Source: Cheilinus undulatus
Taxonomy: Eukaryota; Chordata; Actinopteri; Labriformes; Labridae
Reading direction: 5' to 3'
DNA length: 64,000 nt
Assembly (NCBI RefSeq): GCF_018320785.1
Contig: NC_054884.1
Span: 24,057,667 to 24,121,666 of the forward strand
In this document: piece by piece, positions 11,742-25,300 of the stretch
Position numbering within the stretch: the first letter of the stretch is position 1
Layout of the letters: every line of letters starts with the position of its first letter
Translations under genes and position numbers: made by a program
The notes under the pieces: generated by a model
The model's input: only the letters and a program-made list of their open reading frames with translations
Database searches by the model: none
What the model was told of the DNA's origin: nothing

Positions 11742-12742
11742 GGTGAAGACTGTTCCTGTCTACAACAAGAGGCTACAGAAATAACACAAAATTAAAATAA
11801 AATACGTTAAAGTTTTAATCCAGCAGCATATGTGCGGAGTGAGGTACATCCATAGATGTTTCTTGACCTGTCTTCCGTAAACATGGAGTAATTTTTACTT
11901 CCGCTTCTACTTCACAATAAAAGTCCGGTGGCATCTAATCTTAAACATCGTTGTACCATAAAAATGTGTTTTATGTAGAGGCTGGCCAGAATTAGTGCGC
12001 AATATTTATGTCGTAATATTTCGTAGGATTTTATGGCATAGAAATCAAGGTCATTTTTCTATGCGTAAAACAAAATCCTGAAACAGCCGTTTAGAATAAA
12101 CATGTTTAACTTGTTTACTGGGGTTTTAAAGTTGAATGCGTCTGATGTCAGCGTGTGAAATTTCAAAGAAAATACGCAATTTATCACTTTCCCTCAAAGT
12201 GTTAAAGCAAAACCTACACAAGAGGCACAACTCGGGTGTGGGGGCAGTCATGTCTTTTTTTTTTTTTTTTTTCCAGTTTTTAACGCCTCTGTCTGCAAAG
12301 CCACAGACGCCTTCGCCCTCTAGTCGCAGTTAACATGGTATCGTTTTTAACCGTTACACGTTACCTATGCTTGAGAGTACTCGGTTTATATTTAACCAAA
12401 ATGTTTCAGTGTCACTTTTGTTTGACTTTCACTCTTCTCGGTGGTCGACGTACTAATTAGAATAAAAATCAACAGTTTTGCGTTTTGAAAGGTCATATTA
12501 TTCCAATAGTATTTTGCAGTTTTTTTTCTCTAGCCAATCAAAACAGCGAATGAAGCGTTGCGTGTGACATACTGTGGTATCAACCAATCATTCTGAGGTT
12601 AGCATGAAATTGACCAATCAGTGTGCGCGAGAGCTAGAAAACAGGAAGTAACGAACGTAAGGCTACAAACACGAACGACAAAGCTAACGCTCAGCTAACA
12701 ATCTAACACATTTTTGTCAATCGTCGAAAACACAGAGGGAAT
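11742..12742. promoter_or_regulatory. Divergent pigf/cript promoter region with a CCAAT-box cluster
   Basis: The two start codons are 1.0 kb apart on opposite strands. Three CCAATCA boxes, the NF-Y consensus, lie at 12534, 12584 and 12614, about 110-210 bp before the cript start, with a further CCAAT near 12502. An ETS-like CAGGAAGT lies at about 12642. No TATA box is evident. A shared NF-Y/ETS-driven promoter is inferred and fits two housekeeping genes. A 17-bp T tract sits near 12255. Confidence 0.6.
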
Positions 12743-15700
12743 ATGGTTTGTGAAAAGTGTACGTATACCCTGTGTTGATATTCTCTACCTTATGTAACGT
12801 GCACTTGGACTTACAGAAAAGATTTTTCCGTAGGCCAACGTAATGCCCAGCTAGCTTAATGTTATCACTTCCAGCCTCAATGTAGTAAGTCTGTATTACC
12901 TTATTTCTTGTCTTATTTACTTTGTTATACGTTTTCCTTTCGTTTAAGGCGAGAAGAAACTGGGTAAAGTCATCACACCTGACACCTGGAAGGATGGAGC
13001 ACGGAATACGACAGGTGAACTTAAGCTGAATTACATTGCTTCACAGGTTTCCTCGTTATCTCTGGAACAAGAACATTGACTGTAACTTCTTAACCACTAA
13101 AAAGCAATTCGGTGAAAATCCTATACAAGTTTCGGCGTAGAGTTCACATTTAGTAATGCGTTTCATTCTATACTAATGGGTCAAAGATCCCCATGCATGA
13201 GCTTCATTTATGACAAACTTGTAGACAAAGTGGATTGATGGTCATTTGTTCACCATCTTGTATACATAAAACTCTTGTAGACTCTTGTCTGTCATTAAAA
13301 ACCTAGTAGATGTTTTCTTATAAATCCAGTTTGTTAGTGGACAACACAAAACAACAATGTGTCCTCCTTGCCAAGTTTTGGGGCTAATGTAAAACTCCTC
13401 ATTTTGTGTTTTACCTCTGTGATTCTCAGTGACCTAAAATACTATATTACCATGTGGTACATTTAAAAATCTAAACTGCTCCATTGCACTTTAATCTTCC
13501 CATTGTTTGACAATCTATACTTTTAATCAGCCAATGCTGACATATGGCAGTGCGACTGAATTTAACCACATCCAGCGGTTTAAAGAGCACTTAACTATTG
13601 TACTCAAGTGAAGGTGTAGTTGCTTTTCTTAAAATTTTATAAGTACTGAGCAAAAATAAACCAGTCAACCCTTAAATTGAAGAAGTTGTTGAATATGTAA
13701 GCATGTAAAATGTAAGAATCATTCCATCCTATCATAGCCCATAAAACTGCAAGTGATATGTAATGTATACCTTGCATTTTATACAAATACTTGGGTAGTT
13801 AAACAGGGAAACAAACAAAAGTCTCATCTATGTCACTAGGGCTTTCAGACAACCAATAGTGGAGCATTTCCTTATCAATTCCTTATTCCTCATTAATCTG
13901 GAAATGAGTTTTGACTTTGGTTGATGATTAAGCTTATTTCCAGTACCCCAAACTCCAAATTATGTTATCAAGTTGTTTGTTTGGTCATTTTAGGTATTAA
14001 TCAATGTAAAAAAGAGGGCAACAAATCATGTTTATGACACTTAATAGACTTGCTGTTTCTTCCATCAGAGGGAGGCGGACGTAAGCTGAATGAAAACAAG
14101 ATGCTTACTTCAAAGAAAGCCAGGTAAGTTTATAGCTTGAGCATACATTTAAAACAAATCAAAGTCTTGTGTTTTGTTTGTCACAAGTTGCATATTGCAG
14201 CATCCCATGTTATGTGCCTGTACCACCTCTTCCTTTTAGATTTGATCCCTACAGCAAGACAGGATTTGCTATCTGCAGGATCTGCAAAAGCTCAGTTCAT
14301 CAGCCTGGATCACACTACTGTCAGGGCTGTGCATACAAGAAAGGTATGAACCTAACCACATCAGACTCCGTACTTGCTGTAATTGCTACAGCTGGATTAA
14401 ATTCTGATGGTTTTATTAGCTGACTCTGTCACCATTTTTTGTTTTTCCTCCTCTAATGTAGCAACATATAGTGTTTTTGGTTTATTTGGGAAAGTAAAGT
14501 GTTCAATAAAGAAGGTCTGTTACTTGACAAGAGTAAAGGAAACACTACTCCAAACCAATCTAATCCACCCTATCTATATAGCACATTTTCTGCACAGTGG
14601 ATGAAAAACAGAAATAAAAGCACAGCAGGAACTAAAACATGGTAAATACATAAAGCATAAGCACACATATGAACACTGTAAAATCAGTAAGAACTTGTAA
14701 AACACATTAAATATGAACCAAACCAAAAAATAAATTAAACCACCTAAAAGACATAATAATTAAAACAATAAAAAGACATAGACCATCCAGCTCTCATGCT
14801 GCATTAAAAGCTAAAGAGTACAGGTATTTTAGGTAGGGGACATTCTTATGTGGGGAATTAGCTGCTCGTAGAAACTAGTAATTGTCTTTTAACTTGGATT
14901 GTGTGAACGTGGTTAGATGGTTTTTTTATGCTTGTATAAACCAACCCTTTAGCCTACAAAGCCACACATAACAGCAAAGTCAAACACACAGAATGAGTAG
15001 GTTAGATTTAAATGAAGTATGTTTGAAGGCACCTGCACACTTTAGAACGAATGATGAAATCCAAATAAGCGGGCATCTCTAAAAAAGCCTATCTAGATGA
15101 ACCTTGAAGCAGAGGATTGCAATCAACAGCCAACAACCAGGCCAGATAAAGGGGCAACGGGTACACAATAAAATGTAAAAAACAAAGTAAAGGTAGGTTC
15201 AAGTGCAGTACATGATGGCACCGTTCCAGACTGTTCAACAAACATGACAACGACTTCAGTGAACTCCAGCAGAACGTCCCCAAATCTCTATCTAAGAAGA
15301 GTTGTTAGGATTTCGAGAACTAGGGTGGTGTTGCATGATGGCTGTAGAAATAGCTGGAAAAATGTTTTATCATACAGTGCTGTGAAAAAGTATTTCCCTC
15401 CTTCCTGATTGCTTATTTTTTGGCATATTTACCTTAAATAGTTTAGATCATTAAATAAAATGTAATATTAGACAAGGATAATCAGATGAAGTGCAAAAAG
15501 GCAGATGAAGTGCAAAAAGGACATTTTAAATGATGATTTCATTTATTAAGGGAAAACTCCATCTAAACCTACCAGGCCTTATGTGAAAAAGTAATTGCCC
15601 CTGGACCTAATAACCCACTGCGCCCCCCTTGGCAATGACTGCAAGCAAGCGTTTGGGATAATGGGCAGTGAGTCTTTCACATTGCTGTGGAAGAATTTTG

Positions 15701-18298
15701 GCCCACTCCTCTTTGCATAAGTATTTTAATCCAGCCACATTGGAGGGTTTTGAGCATGGACTGCCTGTTTAAGATAATGCCGCCACATCTCATCAGATTT
15801 AAGTCCAGACTTTGACTAGATCACCCCAAAACCTTCATTTTGGTTTTTTTTTAAAGCCACACTTTTTGGTAAATGTGAGAAGAGCATTTGTGTTCTGTTG
15901 GTCAGAAGTGATTTTTACTTTGGAACTCTCCCATGGATGCCATTTTTGCCTAGTCTCTTTCTTGTTGTTGAATCATGAACACCGACCTCAAGTGAGTCAT
16001 GTGAGGCCTTTAGATCTTTAGGTGTTGTCCTGGGTTCTTTTCTGACCTTTTCTGAGTCAACGATGTGCTCTTGGAGTCATTTTGGTAGGCCGGCCACTCC
16101 TGGGAAGGTTCAGCACTGTCAGTACAATCTACATATTGTACCTTTGAATTTTAAATTCATATTAAATCTGTTATATTTTATTACATTTGAATGTATTTTT
16201 TGTTTCCTTTCCTATGCAGTTAACTTATTTGTATGAATTTGAATAGTTTTGCTTTATTTTCTCGTGTATCAGCTCTGCCAGAGGATGTTGGTAAATCAAC
16301 TCTGCTTGAACTTGTAACAAATATATTAGACAATACTGAAACCTGAGGACATAACAGATTGAAACATATATTTTTGAATTCCTTATCACTAATTTTTTTC
16401 CACTAGTGTTTTTTGTGTTTCAAAAACTTTTAAAAGCATGTTTTGCAAGTTTACTACAGCATGGCCTCATATGAAAACTATCAGCCTGAACCACTAAATT
16501 ATCCGTTTCTATATTCTTAAAAAAAAAAAAAACATTGTGGAGGTGATAGATGTTTGTTTCAGTCTTGTTTCACTCTAAACTTAGCTTTGCTAAGCTTTAT
16601 TTACTTAAATCCTCTACCTTTACATAAAGCATGCAGTCCAAAGGGCTTCATAAGGACACATAGACATGTTAGAACAACAGAAATAGATGTGCGGTATATA
16701 AACACATTTGTAAAAAATAAAAGAAAAAGAGGTTAAAATAACTAGAAAATAGATTATTAGAATTTATTTTTAATATAATCTTTATATAAATAAAATAAGG
16801 ACATTAAAAGGAACATTAAAATGTTTATTATATTTGTACATTTTCTCATGTTGGAGGGCAATTTTTGAATGACTCCAGCTCTAGTTTTGGCTTTCTTTCC
16901 TGTTCTTGCCAGGGCCTGTTGACATTTTTGTTTCCATTAACCAGTATTTAAACACTGCCATAGTCCATACTGTGCTCTGTGTAGTGTTTACTGTATGTCT
17001 GCCTTTTTACATTTTTTTCTATTTCTCAGCCGTAAAGTTCTTTCACCTCCTGTGGGTTTGTGTTGCTTTTTTAAAATTCTTCTCCTTTTCTTCCCCCTTT
17101 TTTGGTCACAGTGAACAGTTTGACAAGAATGTGCTTAACATCTTTATGCCGCTTGACATGTGAGATATAGTCCCCAAGAGAGCGACGATCTAACAAAAAC
17201 AATGGTCTAGAATTCACTAATAGACCATTATAGGAGTACTCAACAAAGATGTACTGATAAAAAAATAGAGGAGCTGTGGATTGCAATTCCAGTTAAGAGA
17301 TTAGAGGGAAAACGACTCTATTAATCCAATGATTGGTCTGCTCACATAGCCTTAAAAGTGTGCTGGATGGGGAGAGAAGAGGGGGAATGTAACTTCTATG
17401 GTAACTCCTGAGAACTAGTCCAACACAAAGTGTCTCTCTGGCAGAGACATTTTCACACATCCCACTTTACAAAGCGCTCCACTGATTTTTCTGACTGACA
17501 CAAAGCAAGGTTCATTTTTTCTTAAAGCAGCATGGATAAACAGAACATAAAGAACATTCAGAGTGTAAAAGAAATATAACATGAAGCAAATATACCATGT
17601 TAAAATGTAGGCTTTATTCAAAACAAGGAAAGATGTGACATTTATTGCACAACAAGTTAAATCTACCACAGAGTCAACAGTTTATTCTAGTGCTGACCTG
17701 CGAGAGGACAATGTTAACTTGTTTCGGTGCCTCAACCACTGGTTTACAGGAAGCTAAGTTGTCCCTACATTATAGCGATCTGGGCGATTGAGAAGGAATC
17801 CGACCTAAAAACTCAAAAATAAGCAACAAAGTAAAATATTATTTGCGTTGATTTTCTCCATGTTGCTGACTCTGATGCTGCGCTTCACATAAACAAGGGC
17901 ATGTGTTGTATTACAATGCAATGACACGTATTCAAGAGTTGACCGTGCACAGGCCGGCTTGGGCTTAAAGCAATTTGAGTGCAGGGCAGCAGGGGGCCTA
18001 GGTGGGGGGGGTAGTAGTGCTTAGGCAGGGTACAGGGCAACTGGGCCTACAAAAGTAAAGTTGGCATCTGCAGCATCAATAAAGAAAGGATTTAATTGTA
18101 TGAAGAAGGCCCACAAACGTACTGGTATGGATGCGTCCACACAAAATACACCAAGTGAAACAGCTGGCCTAACGTTACTGCTGAACTGATTTTGTATGTA
18201 TTTTTCTTCTTCCTTCTCCATCTGTCTCTTCAGGAATCTGTGCAATGTGTGGAAAGAAGGTTTTGGACACCAAGAACTACAAACAGACGTCAGTGTGA
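12743..18298 (+). CDS. cript: CRIPT, cysteine-rich PDZ-binding protein
   Basis: CRIPT is a small zinc-binding protein first found as a ligand of the third PDZ domain of PSD-95; it is also associated with the minor spliceosome. Five exons join in frame: 12743-12758, 12949-13014, 14069-14123, 14240-14343 and 18234-18298. They give 101 aa, exactly the human length. Visible features are the CxxC pairs C3/C6, C58/C61, C73/C76 and C83/C86, and the C-terminal PDZ ligand QTSV (residues 98-101). The first coding exon carries only 16 nt and its donor is AAGT|GTACGT; any other donor there breaks the frame. Intron 4 is the longest (3.9 kb) and carries transposon debris. Residues 47-101 are nearly identical to the human protein. 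Confidence 0.96.
14562..14660. repeat. Short retroposon-like piece in cript intron 4
   Basis: CTATATAGCACATTTT followed by an A-rich stretch resembles the TTTATATAGCACATTTAAAA piece at 21165-21236. Such TATATAGC(A/G)C pieces are widespread in fish and probably come from a retroposon 3' end. The borders are uncertain. Confidence 0.3.
15375..16135. repeat. Fish DNA-transposon-like repeat beginning CAGTGCTGTGAAAAAG
   Basis: It starts after a TA dinucleotide with CAGTGCTGTGAAAAAGTATT. It contains ATGTGAAAAAGTAATTGCCC and GGCAATGACTGCAAGC and runs to GGCCACTCCTGGGAAGGTT. Fragments of the same family lie at 1-110 and 30130-30300. I recognise it as a common interspersed fish repeat but cannot assign a superfamily. 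No transposase frame is present. The pentanucleotide-rich AGATGAAGTGCAAAAAGG is duplicated at 15484-15520. Confidence 0.55.
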
Positions 18299-18657
18299 TG
18301 ACAGCATGACAGCCAGAGAGGAAGAACGTGAGGATGGGACAGATGTATATGTTGTCATCTTGTCACATTTTTCAGATTCAGAATCCTTTATTGTTCCCAT
18401 AGGGATCAATTTTTACTATTCTTTTCAACTTGTCCTGTTATAGACAGCTACATGAAAGAGAGACTTTTGGAGGAGGTTTTATTACAGAACACCACTCAAT
18501 GCTGCTGTAATTATTACAGTGGCCATAAATCTGGAAGCACCAGTTATCACTTGTTCCTCATGTCAAGTCCACAAGACTTTTTGTATATTTTAATTCTTTG
18601 ACCCTGATTATTTTGCTTTAAAAACTGTCTGTAATATATCTTATTTTGTTTTGAGTG

Positions 18658-18663
18658 AATAAA
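18658..18663 (+). terminator. cript: Poly(A) signal of cript
   Basis: AATAAA lies 360 bp after the cript stop codon, preceded by a T-rich 3' UTR. It is the first canonical signal downstream of the stop. Confidence 0.6.
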
Positions 18664-21050
18664 CCCAATCAATATGAGAACATTTGAAAGGACTATTCTT
18701 AATTTTGTACATCTGCCTGTAGCCATAAAGAGTAGCCTCTTACGCACAACATACCCATATTCATCCCCTATGCTCATAATAATTGATTTACTCTTACATA
18801 ATCATATTTAGAAACTGCACACTGTCCTCCCATTGTTGTCAGAGACTGAGGTTATAGTTCACAGGTTGTCTGACAACAAGCATTTGATATTTAAAGGCCT
18901 TATCCTCCCTTAGGCCTTCGACCACACGTGCATACTCACTGTTCTCTCTCATTATTGATTATGATGTTATACCATGGCAGAAAAACAGTCCCCTGTCTCT
19001 GGCTAATACAGGATGTAACAGTTGCAATTTGTTAGATGTGATCCATGTGACTGATTTTACAGCTGGTATAGCAGCAGGAAAGAGACGCCCATGATTTTAC
19101 CCTAAAAAAAAACCCTGTCGACTTTAGTGATACTACAAATTTATTGATTCATATTTGTTTGAAGTTTGTTTGTTATATTCCTGCCCTTTGGCTGCCTTCA
19201 TTATGTGATGTAGTGCAATTAGGGACATCACTTTAATGTCCCTGTCTGTACCCATTATACAATCGACCACAGGGCCTTAAATGCTCAGGTCAAGTGGATG
19301 AAGTCCGACGGTGACGCAAGACTTAGCTGAAGATCAACTCAGTGTGTACAATGTAGAAATAGTAAACATAATGTAGAAAATATTTAATGTTTCTGGATAT
19401 GAGAATAAACCCCATTGTTGGTGGGTATTTCTGCTGGTGTCAAGACATGTTTTTTAAAATTTCAGAATGTGTCCATAGGCTGCCTGTGGTGATATCTTAA
19501 ACAAAAATGTCCAAGAAATACAAAAGCTCATAAATATATAAAAGCACAAAAACCTGCTGTATATAGATTCACTTTGAAATTAGGACTAATACTGATGTTT
19601 AAAATAACAATGTCATTGATACCAGTGATTTTCATCACTTCTTTTGGTGTGACACCCCCATTTTCCCTCCTGTTTGACCATGAAAGCAGATCAGGTCCAA
19701 CAGGTGACATCCGCCCTTTACAAAATTTCATTTATCCTCCACAGTTTGATGTGCAAGATGCCAGCAACACAACGCAATCGATAAACATTAACTGCTGATA
19801 TCTGTTCATACTACATTATTTGCTGATTGGTCAACAGGGCTGATATTGGCTGATGGTCAATACTAATCCCTAATACTCAAACATTGATTCCAAATAAAGC
19901 ATTTATGCCAATCTACAAACAAGAAAACTCAAGGATTAACTAAGAAAGGTTTTGTAAGACGCACAGCAGGTCAAACATCCAGGTCATTCAGCCTCATGCT
20001 CATTCCTTGTTTGTTTACCTGATGCCTCCATTACACTTTGAGGGATTTACCTCAAACTGCATAAATTTCCCGTTTACTCAAGGATGACATTATTAGATTT
20101 TGAAAGTCAAAGTGCACCACTGTACTTAAGCTTTCCAGCAGAGCTAACTTAAAGTATCTGTTAGGTGAAATCCAAACTTTGTGTCTAAACACACTAGATA
20201 TGTTGGGAAAAGGTTGCTGTAAACATGTGAAAACACTCAGATCTATGTGTGACTGAAATTTTTATTTAGACTTTTAGAAATATCTGAGCCCATGAGATCA
20301 GCAGTCTTGATGGGCAATTACCCTGCCGCCCCATAACGCTACAATGATATAAAATCACTCATTAGTTCATCTCAGTGCAGTCTGTAATTAACTGATGTCA
20401 CTGCCTTTATTGAAAGGCAACAGTCAGTTAAATGCTAGGTCTTTGTTCACCGTGAGGTAAATTTCCCAAATCTATCAGCCATGGTGACCTATGGGTAATT
20501 AAAAGTATCATAACAGTGAGTTTTGTAACAGAAAACAGTACATTTAATCTCCAACTTCTACCTCTCTGCTTTGGCACAGAGCCAGGCAGCTATGCCGTTT
20601 AGAAGCACTTTTTTTTTATTTGAAGGGATTGCATTTCTTGTGAAAGGGTGTGGCTTTAGCTGATTCAACTGACACTGCCACACCATCCCAGAGCAGATTT
20701 TATTGCCTCATTTTCCACGATTTATAACCTTAATTCTATAAACTTAACAGATGTTTATCATGACTGAAATTCAGCCTTTGTGGTTCATAACACAGTGGCC
20801 TGTTACAAAAACCTAAAAGACAGATTTCTAATAACTTTGCAGGGGACTTCTCTAGTGACCTCTCTGTGACTTGTGAAGCTTTTATTTTGCTTCCAAATCG
20901 AAACACGTGAACTGCTTTTAGTCTTATCTGTGTTACATTAGGATGTTGGTCTTGAACTGTGTTTATAGACCTTGGATCAAACAAACAAACAATTGACATC
21001 AATGTTTAAACATTAAGTTTTTGTCCAAATAGAGATATCGACTAGTGCAA
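18664..21050. other. Intergenic region between cript and the GTP cyclohydrolase gene (tail to tail)
   Basis: No exon or RNA gene was recognised. Around 19770-19870 the phrases GCTGATATCTGTTCAT and GCTGATATTGGCTGATGG resemble a common fish repeat with GATATTGGC words, but its borders are not clear. The remainder is unassigned. Confidence 0.4.
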
Positions 21051-21054
21051 ATGT

Positions 21055-21360
21055 TATTTATTGTGGCTTGCCTCTTTTTTTAGCATCAACAAATAGCACC
21101 ACATCATCTACATACATATCAATAGTAAAAGTGGACTGACAGTTTCTGGTAGGTTATTGAACTATCAAATCAAATCAAATCAAATGTATTTATATAGCAC
21201 ATTTAAAAACAGCACAAGCTGTCCAAAGTACTTCAAGAACTACACAGCAGTGGACCCAGAGCTGAACCCTGAGGTATGCCAACATAATTAAGAGCTATAT
21301 GTGGAGTTACTTAGGGGAATGTGACTAAATGCTTTCTATTGATATTATTTCATGTTGCCT
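21055..21360 (-). repeat. LINE reverse-transcriptase fragment, L2/CR1-Rex1 type, antisense
   Basis: On the minus strand the sequence gives GIPQGSALGPLL, matching the PQGSxLGPLLF motif of L2/CR1-type reverse transcriptases. Further on it gives YVDDVVLFVDAK, matching the YxDD catalytic motif. Both motifs are in the right order, interrupted by the 72-bp insertion at 21165-21236. A second copy of the first motif is at 25548-25708. Confidence 0.7.
21165..21236 (-). repeat. Short retroposed piece with (CAAAT)n tail and GAACTA target duplication
   Basis: The insert runs from (ATCAA)4-like repeats through TTTATATAGCACATTTAAAA to GTACTTCAA. GAACTA occurs on both sides (21159-21164 and 21237-21242), and the copy at 25548-25708 lacks the insert. 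This fits an insertion of a 5'-truncated retroposon end with an ATTTG-type tail, read on the minus strand. Confidence 0.65.
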
Positions 21361-21757
21361 TTAAAAAAATCCTAGATGTACACAGAACATAACTTGATTA
21401 ATTCATCTAAACTTTTTATTTAACAGGTCACACTTTTTGTTAGGTTTATGGCAAAGTCATACAAAGATAATTACAGAATTATTTGCCAAAGGTGTCTTTA
21501 ATGCCAAATATAAAATGTTAGTGCGCTTGCCAACATCAAGATAGATAACACTGATAATGCTAAAATTAAGTTTCTCTGACATCATTATTAAGATGCTTTT
21601 GCGCTTTTTTTTAACCACATTGCTCAGAGTGTCTCTAGGTAAAGGATGACAGAGCAGTCTAGATTACTGTCCTATTTAAGAGTATCATACCTTGTGATTT
21701 TACCTTTTATTAACATGAACAAAGTGAGTTCAGCAACTTTGAGAAAGTTTGCAAATT

Positions 21758-21843
21758 TTTATTTAGGCACATAATCTTTCAAACACATGCAACACTGTTC
21801 ATTGATAAAACCAAAAGTCAATTGAATTATTCATTCATTTATT
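21758..21843 (-). terminator. Candidate poly(A) signals of the GTP cyclohydrolase gene
   Basis: TTTATT on the plus strand at 21838-21843 and 21758-21763 gives AATAAA on the minus strand, about 540 and 620 bp beyond the stop codon. Either could end the transcript; the intervening 3' UTR is AT-rich. Confidence 0.4.
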
Positions 21844-22382
21844 TTACTCTTTGAAATACAGATTTAAATTTTAATAATTTCATTTAAATCTTAAAAATGC
21901 TATAATTTATGAAACTATTATAAATGTAATTATAAACATTTATATAAATGACACAGAACTTGGTAAATTATTAAAATCATTGGACTCTATATGCTAAGAA
22001 ATAATGCAAGGAAAAGCACCAGTTAAATCTCCATTAAAAGTATCATCAAGTTGCAATATTGCACTCAGTTTCACACTTTATAACAACAATATTGCTATGT
22101 AAGACTAGGAAAGGCACAGTGAATGTGAGTCATGTTTCTTATGTTCACAGTGAGATGAAATGATGGAGTTCGGCAGCAGGACTGAAATCTATCAGGCTCC
22201 AGTGTATTGAGGTGAGCTTCAGAGTTGGCTTGGACCCTGCATCAAACAGTAGCTTGATTTTGACCTGCTATTGATTTGTGTGTTTTCTTAAATCAGAGTC
22301 AGATGCGGATCCGTTGTTACTCTAGAGCTTTCTGTGTGCTACAGTGTACAGAGGCTCGGGAGTGAATGGTGCGGGTCATCAG

Positions 22383-25300
22383 TTAGGGGGTCTGTGAAAG
22401 GGTCAGGAATTCCTCCCGGGTTTTGGGATCCTCTAGGTAAATTCCCAACATGGTGCTAGTCACTGTGCGACTGTTCATCTTCTGGACACCTCTCATGACC
22501 ATGCACATGTGCCTGCAAACACAGATGCATGCACATTAATGACATTTAGAGTTGATGAATTAAACAGGCATGTGGAGAACTGAATTGACTTTAGATATCT
22601 GGAGGTGTCAGTTTAGAAAGTCCAGGTGTAAAAATGTGTGCAGTTGTTTTCAGTGTCATAATCCGACAGTCAGTTCACTGGCCAGGTTGTACCAAAGTTT
22701 TTGTGAAAGTTACCCAAACAGGTTCTATTAAGTCTCAATCACTTGTTTCAAGTCTTTTTAAATACACCATAATTTTATTGTTTTTTAAACCATGTTCTTA
22801 TTTAGAGAAAAATAAGTAAGATGTAGTCCATGATTTGGGGTGGGGCTTTACAAAGGGATCCATTAAAATCCCTTGCTTAGTATTCAGTTGTACTTAAAGC
22901 AGGGGTCTCAAACTCATTTTGGGTCGGGGCTGGATTTGCTCCAATGAGACGTCCTGTGGGCCGGACAATTTTTGAGCAATGTCAATAGGACCAACGACTT
23001 ATATATGGGCTGCTGTAATGTTTATAAAGAGAAATTATCCATTATTATATGCAGGTACTATTTAATGAGTTCTGCATGTTTGCACACTAAAGGGTTAATT
23101 AGCTACTTTAGAAAGAGAATTTATTTGCAAGTAATCTAAACAGGCGAGGCAAAAATATGCTGCCCTTGCAACATATGACATTTTTATGGATATTGTTTTT
23201 AGAATCCACTGATGATGAATTTACAAGACTGGATTAATCATTAAATATACATTCGGCATGACCGTTCATGGCTCTAAAACAGCAACCTGTTCACAAAACC
23301 TGATCCGAGCCCTATTTCACTTGACCTGGGATCAGTGCACAGAGTCCAGAGAGAAGGATGAGAGAGAGAAAGGAGGGAGGGAGTGAGAGAGGGAGAGAGA
23401 GAGAGAGAGAGAAAGAGCGAGAGAGACAGGACCCTGCAGGGATTCATCGCACTGCTGCCCTATTACTGTTTATAAAGCTGCAAATCCTCACCTGCTGAGT
23501 GAACACTTGACTTTAAACATATGTATGAGCCTTACATTTGTTCTTCTGCAGGTGCACTCTATCTGAATCCCCCTGATATCCCTGCACGCGTGATGAACTG
23601 GGGCATCTCTGTGCGTTTTGGATGCATTTTAGCGCCGCATCAAAATTAAACTTGCTGACCTCTCATGTTACAGGACAGCCTGTGTCCAGATTAGGATTCA
23701 ATTTTCAATTATAAAGAATTTTTTTATTGTTATGAGAGGAATTTTTATCATTAGACAAGACCTGTGGTTAAATATGCAACAGGATTTTTAGATGATGCCC
23801 CATTTAAACTTAAGTGATCAAGACCACAATTTTACTTCTTGTTGACATAAAATTAAATCATATGTGATTGTGTATCGAATGAGTTGCCAAGCCCTGAACC
23901 AAGCAAAAATGTTTGATGCCTTCACCCTCAACCATAACAAGCGGAAGATTGCTTTATTATAAAGACATCAAAAGAGCATTTGTTTTCGGCTGCAGTGTGC
24001 CAATTAAATGCATTGGGGATTAAGGCACCTATTTTGAATTCTTGTTCTCATCTCTCAATGCTTATAAATACTGTGGATATAATATGAGTTAAAGCTTTTG
24101 TTGGCTTTAAAGCTGCAGTGTTGTTAACTGGCAGCAGAAACTGGCTGATTTTTGACACTGAGGCTGTAGTGTGCTGCGCGGGCCACACTAACACTACACT
24201 TTGATGTCAAGTGGGGAGCCACAAAGTATGTTCCTGCAGGGCCGCAATTGCTCTGTGGGCTGTGAGTTTGAGACCTCTGACTTAAAGTGAGAATATGTCG
24301 AATTTTTGGACAGAAATGTCTCAATTAATTATGATATATGTGTTTTAAGTTGTGCTCTTATATTACCTCAAATATTTCAACTTTTATAGCTGAAATGTGA
24401 CTTGTCAGTGTGGCTGCAGTGACTGATAAAATTTTTATTGTTGCTGTGCAAATGCTGGATGTTAACATCAAAGACCGCACCTGGCCCCCAAAATAGTCGA
24501 GTCAAGTCAGGTCAGGTATGGGAGTATTTTCCAGTTTGGCACTTTGCTGCATCAGCCTTGGTGATGCAGCAAAGTGCCAGGGGTCCGAAAAAGCGCAGCT
24601 GCCATTCCCATATCAAGCAGCTGACCCTGTCCAACCCCGCTCTCTTGAGCACGTCAGCATTAGACACAGTCTAGCCAACAATGGCCCTCAGTCAGTCAGA
24701 GCTCTCTACATGTCTCTTATATCATCTTCTGCTATTGTTTTGATTGAGAGCCCCCTGGTGGAAGAATGTACACACTGTGCATTAAGTTTTTCACCTGCTC
24801 AAACCTGTTCCCAGCTAGCCTTAGTCACTTCTCAAGCCAAAAACCAACATAAAGGTATCTGCTTAATGCAAGCTGGTTGGTGCTACATCAGCCACTGCCA
24901 GCACAACTACATCTCTAGCACAACTAACGACTGAATTTCAGCATGGATATCTTACATGTTTTATTTGAACTTTTAATATTGTGAGGGGTGATAAAAGAAA
25001 TTTAAAAAATCCCTGGTTTGGGTGCATTAACTTTTGCATCATCAACAGCTGGTAATGTTAAGAAATCAAATGTTAGGTCTGACTATAAGCCACACTTTTA
25101 TAAGCGGCTATTGCTACAAGTAAAACTTGCTGGCTCAAGATTAAAGCTATAACTTAACAGTAACAAAATCACATAATAGTCTTAAAGTCAGCAAAGTGGC
25201 TCAGTATTGCTTAATTAGTGAATTAAATAGCTAATTTATACTAATCTTGGCTTAATCTAGCAACTTTAAGCTACTGGTCATCCCCATCAAGTTTAACCCT

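Noticed and set aside
12743-12762. Alternative cript exon 1 donor at AC|GTATAC
   Set aside because: It would shift the frame; AAGT|GTACGT joins to GCGAG and restores the conserved CEKK text.
24518-24934. 138-aa plus-strand frame in the cyclohydrolase intron
   Set aside because: It runs through the palindromic MITE-like segment, has no splice or domain support and is not similar to any family I recognise.
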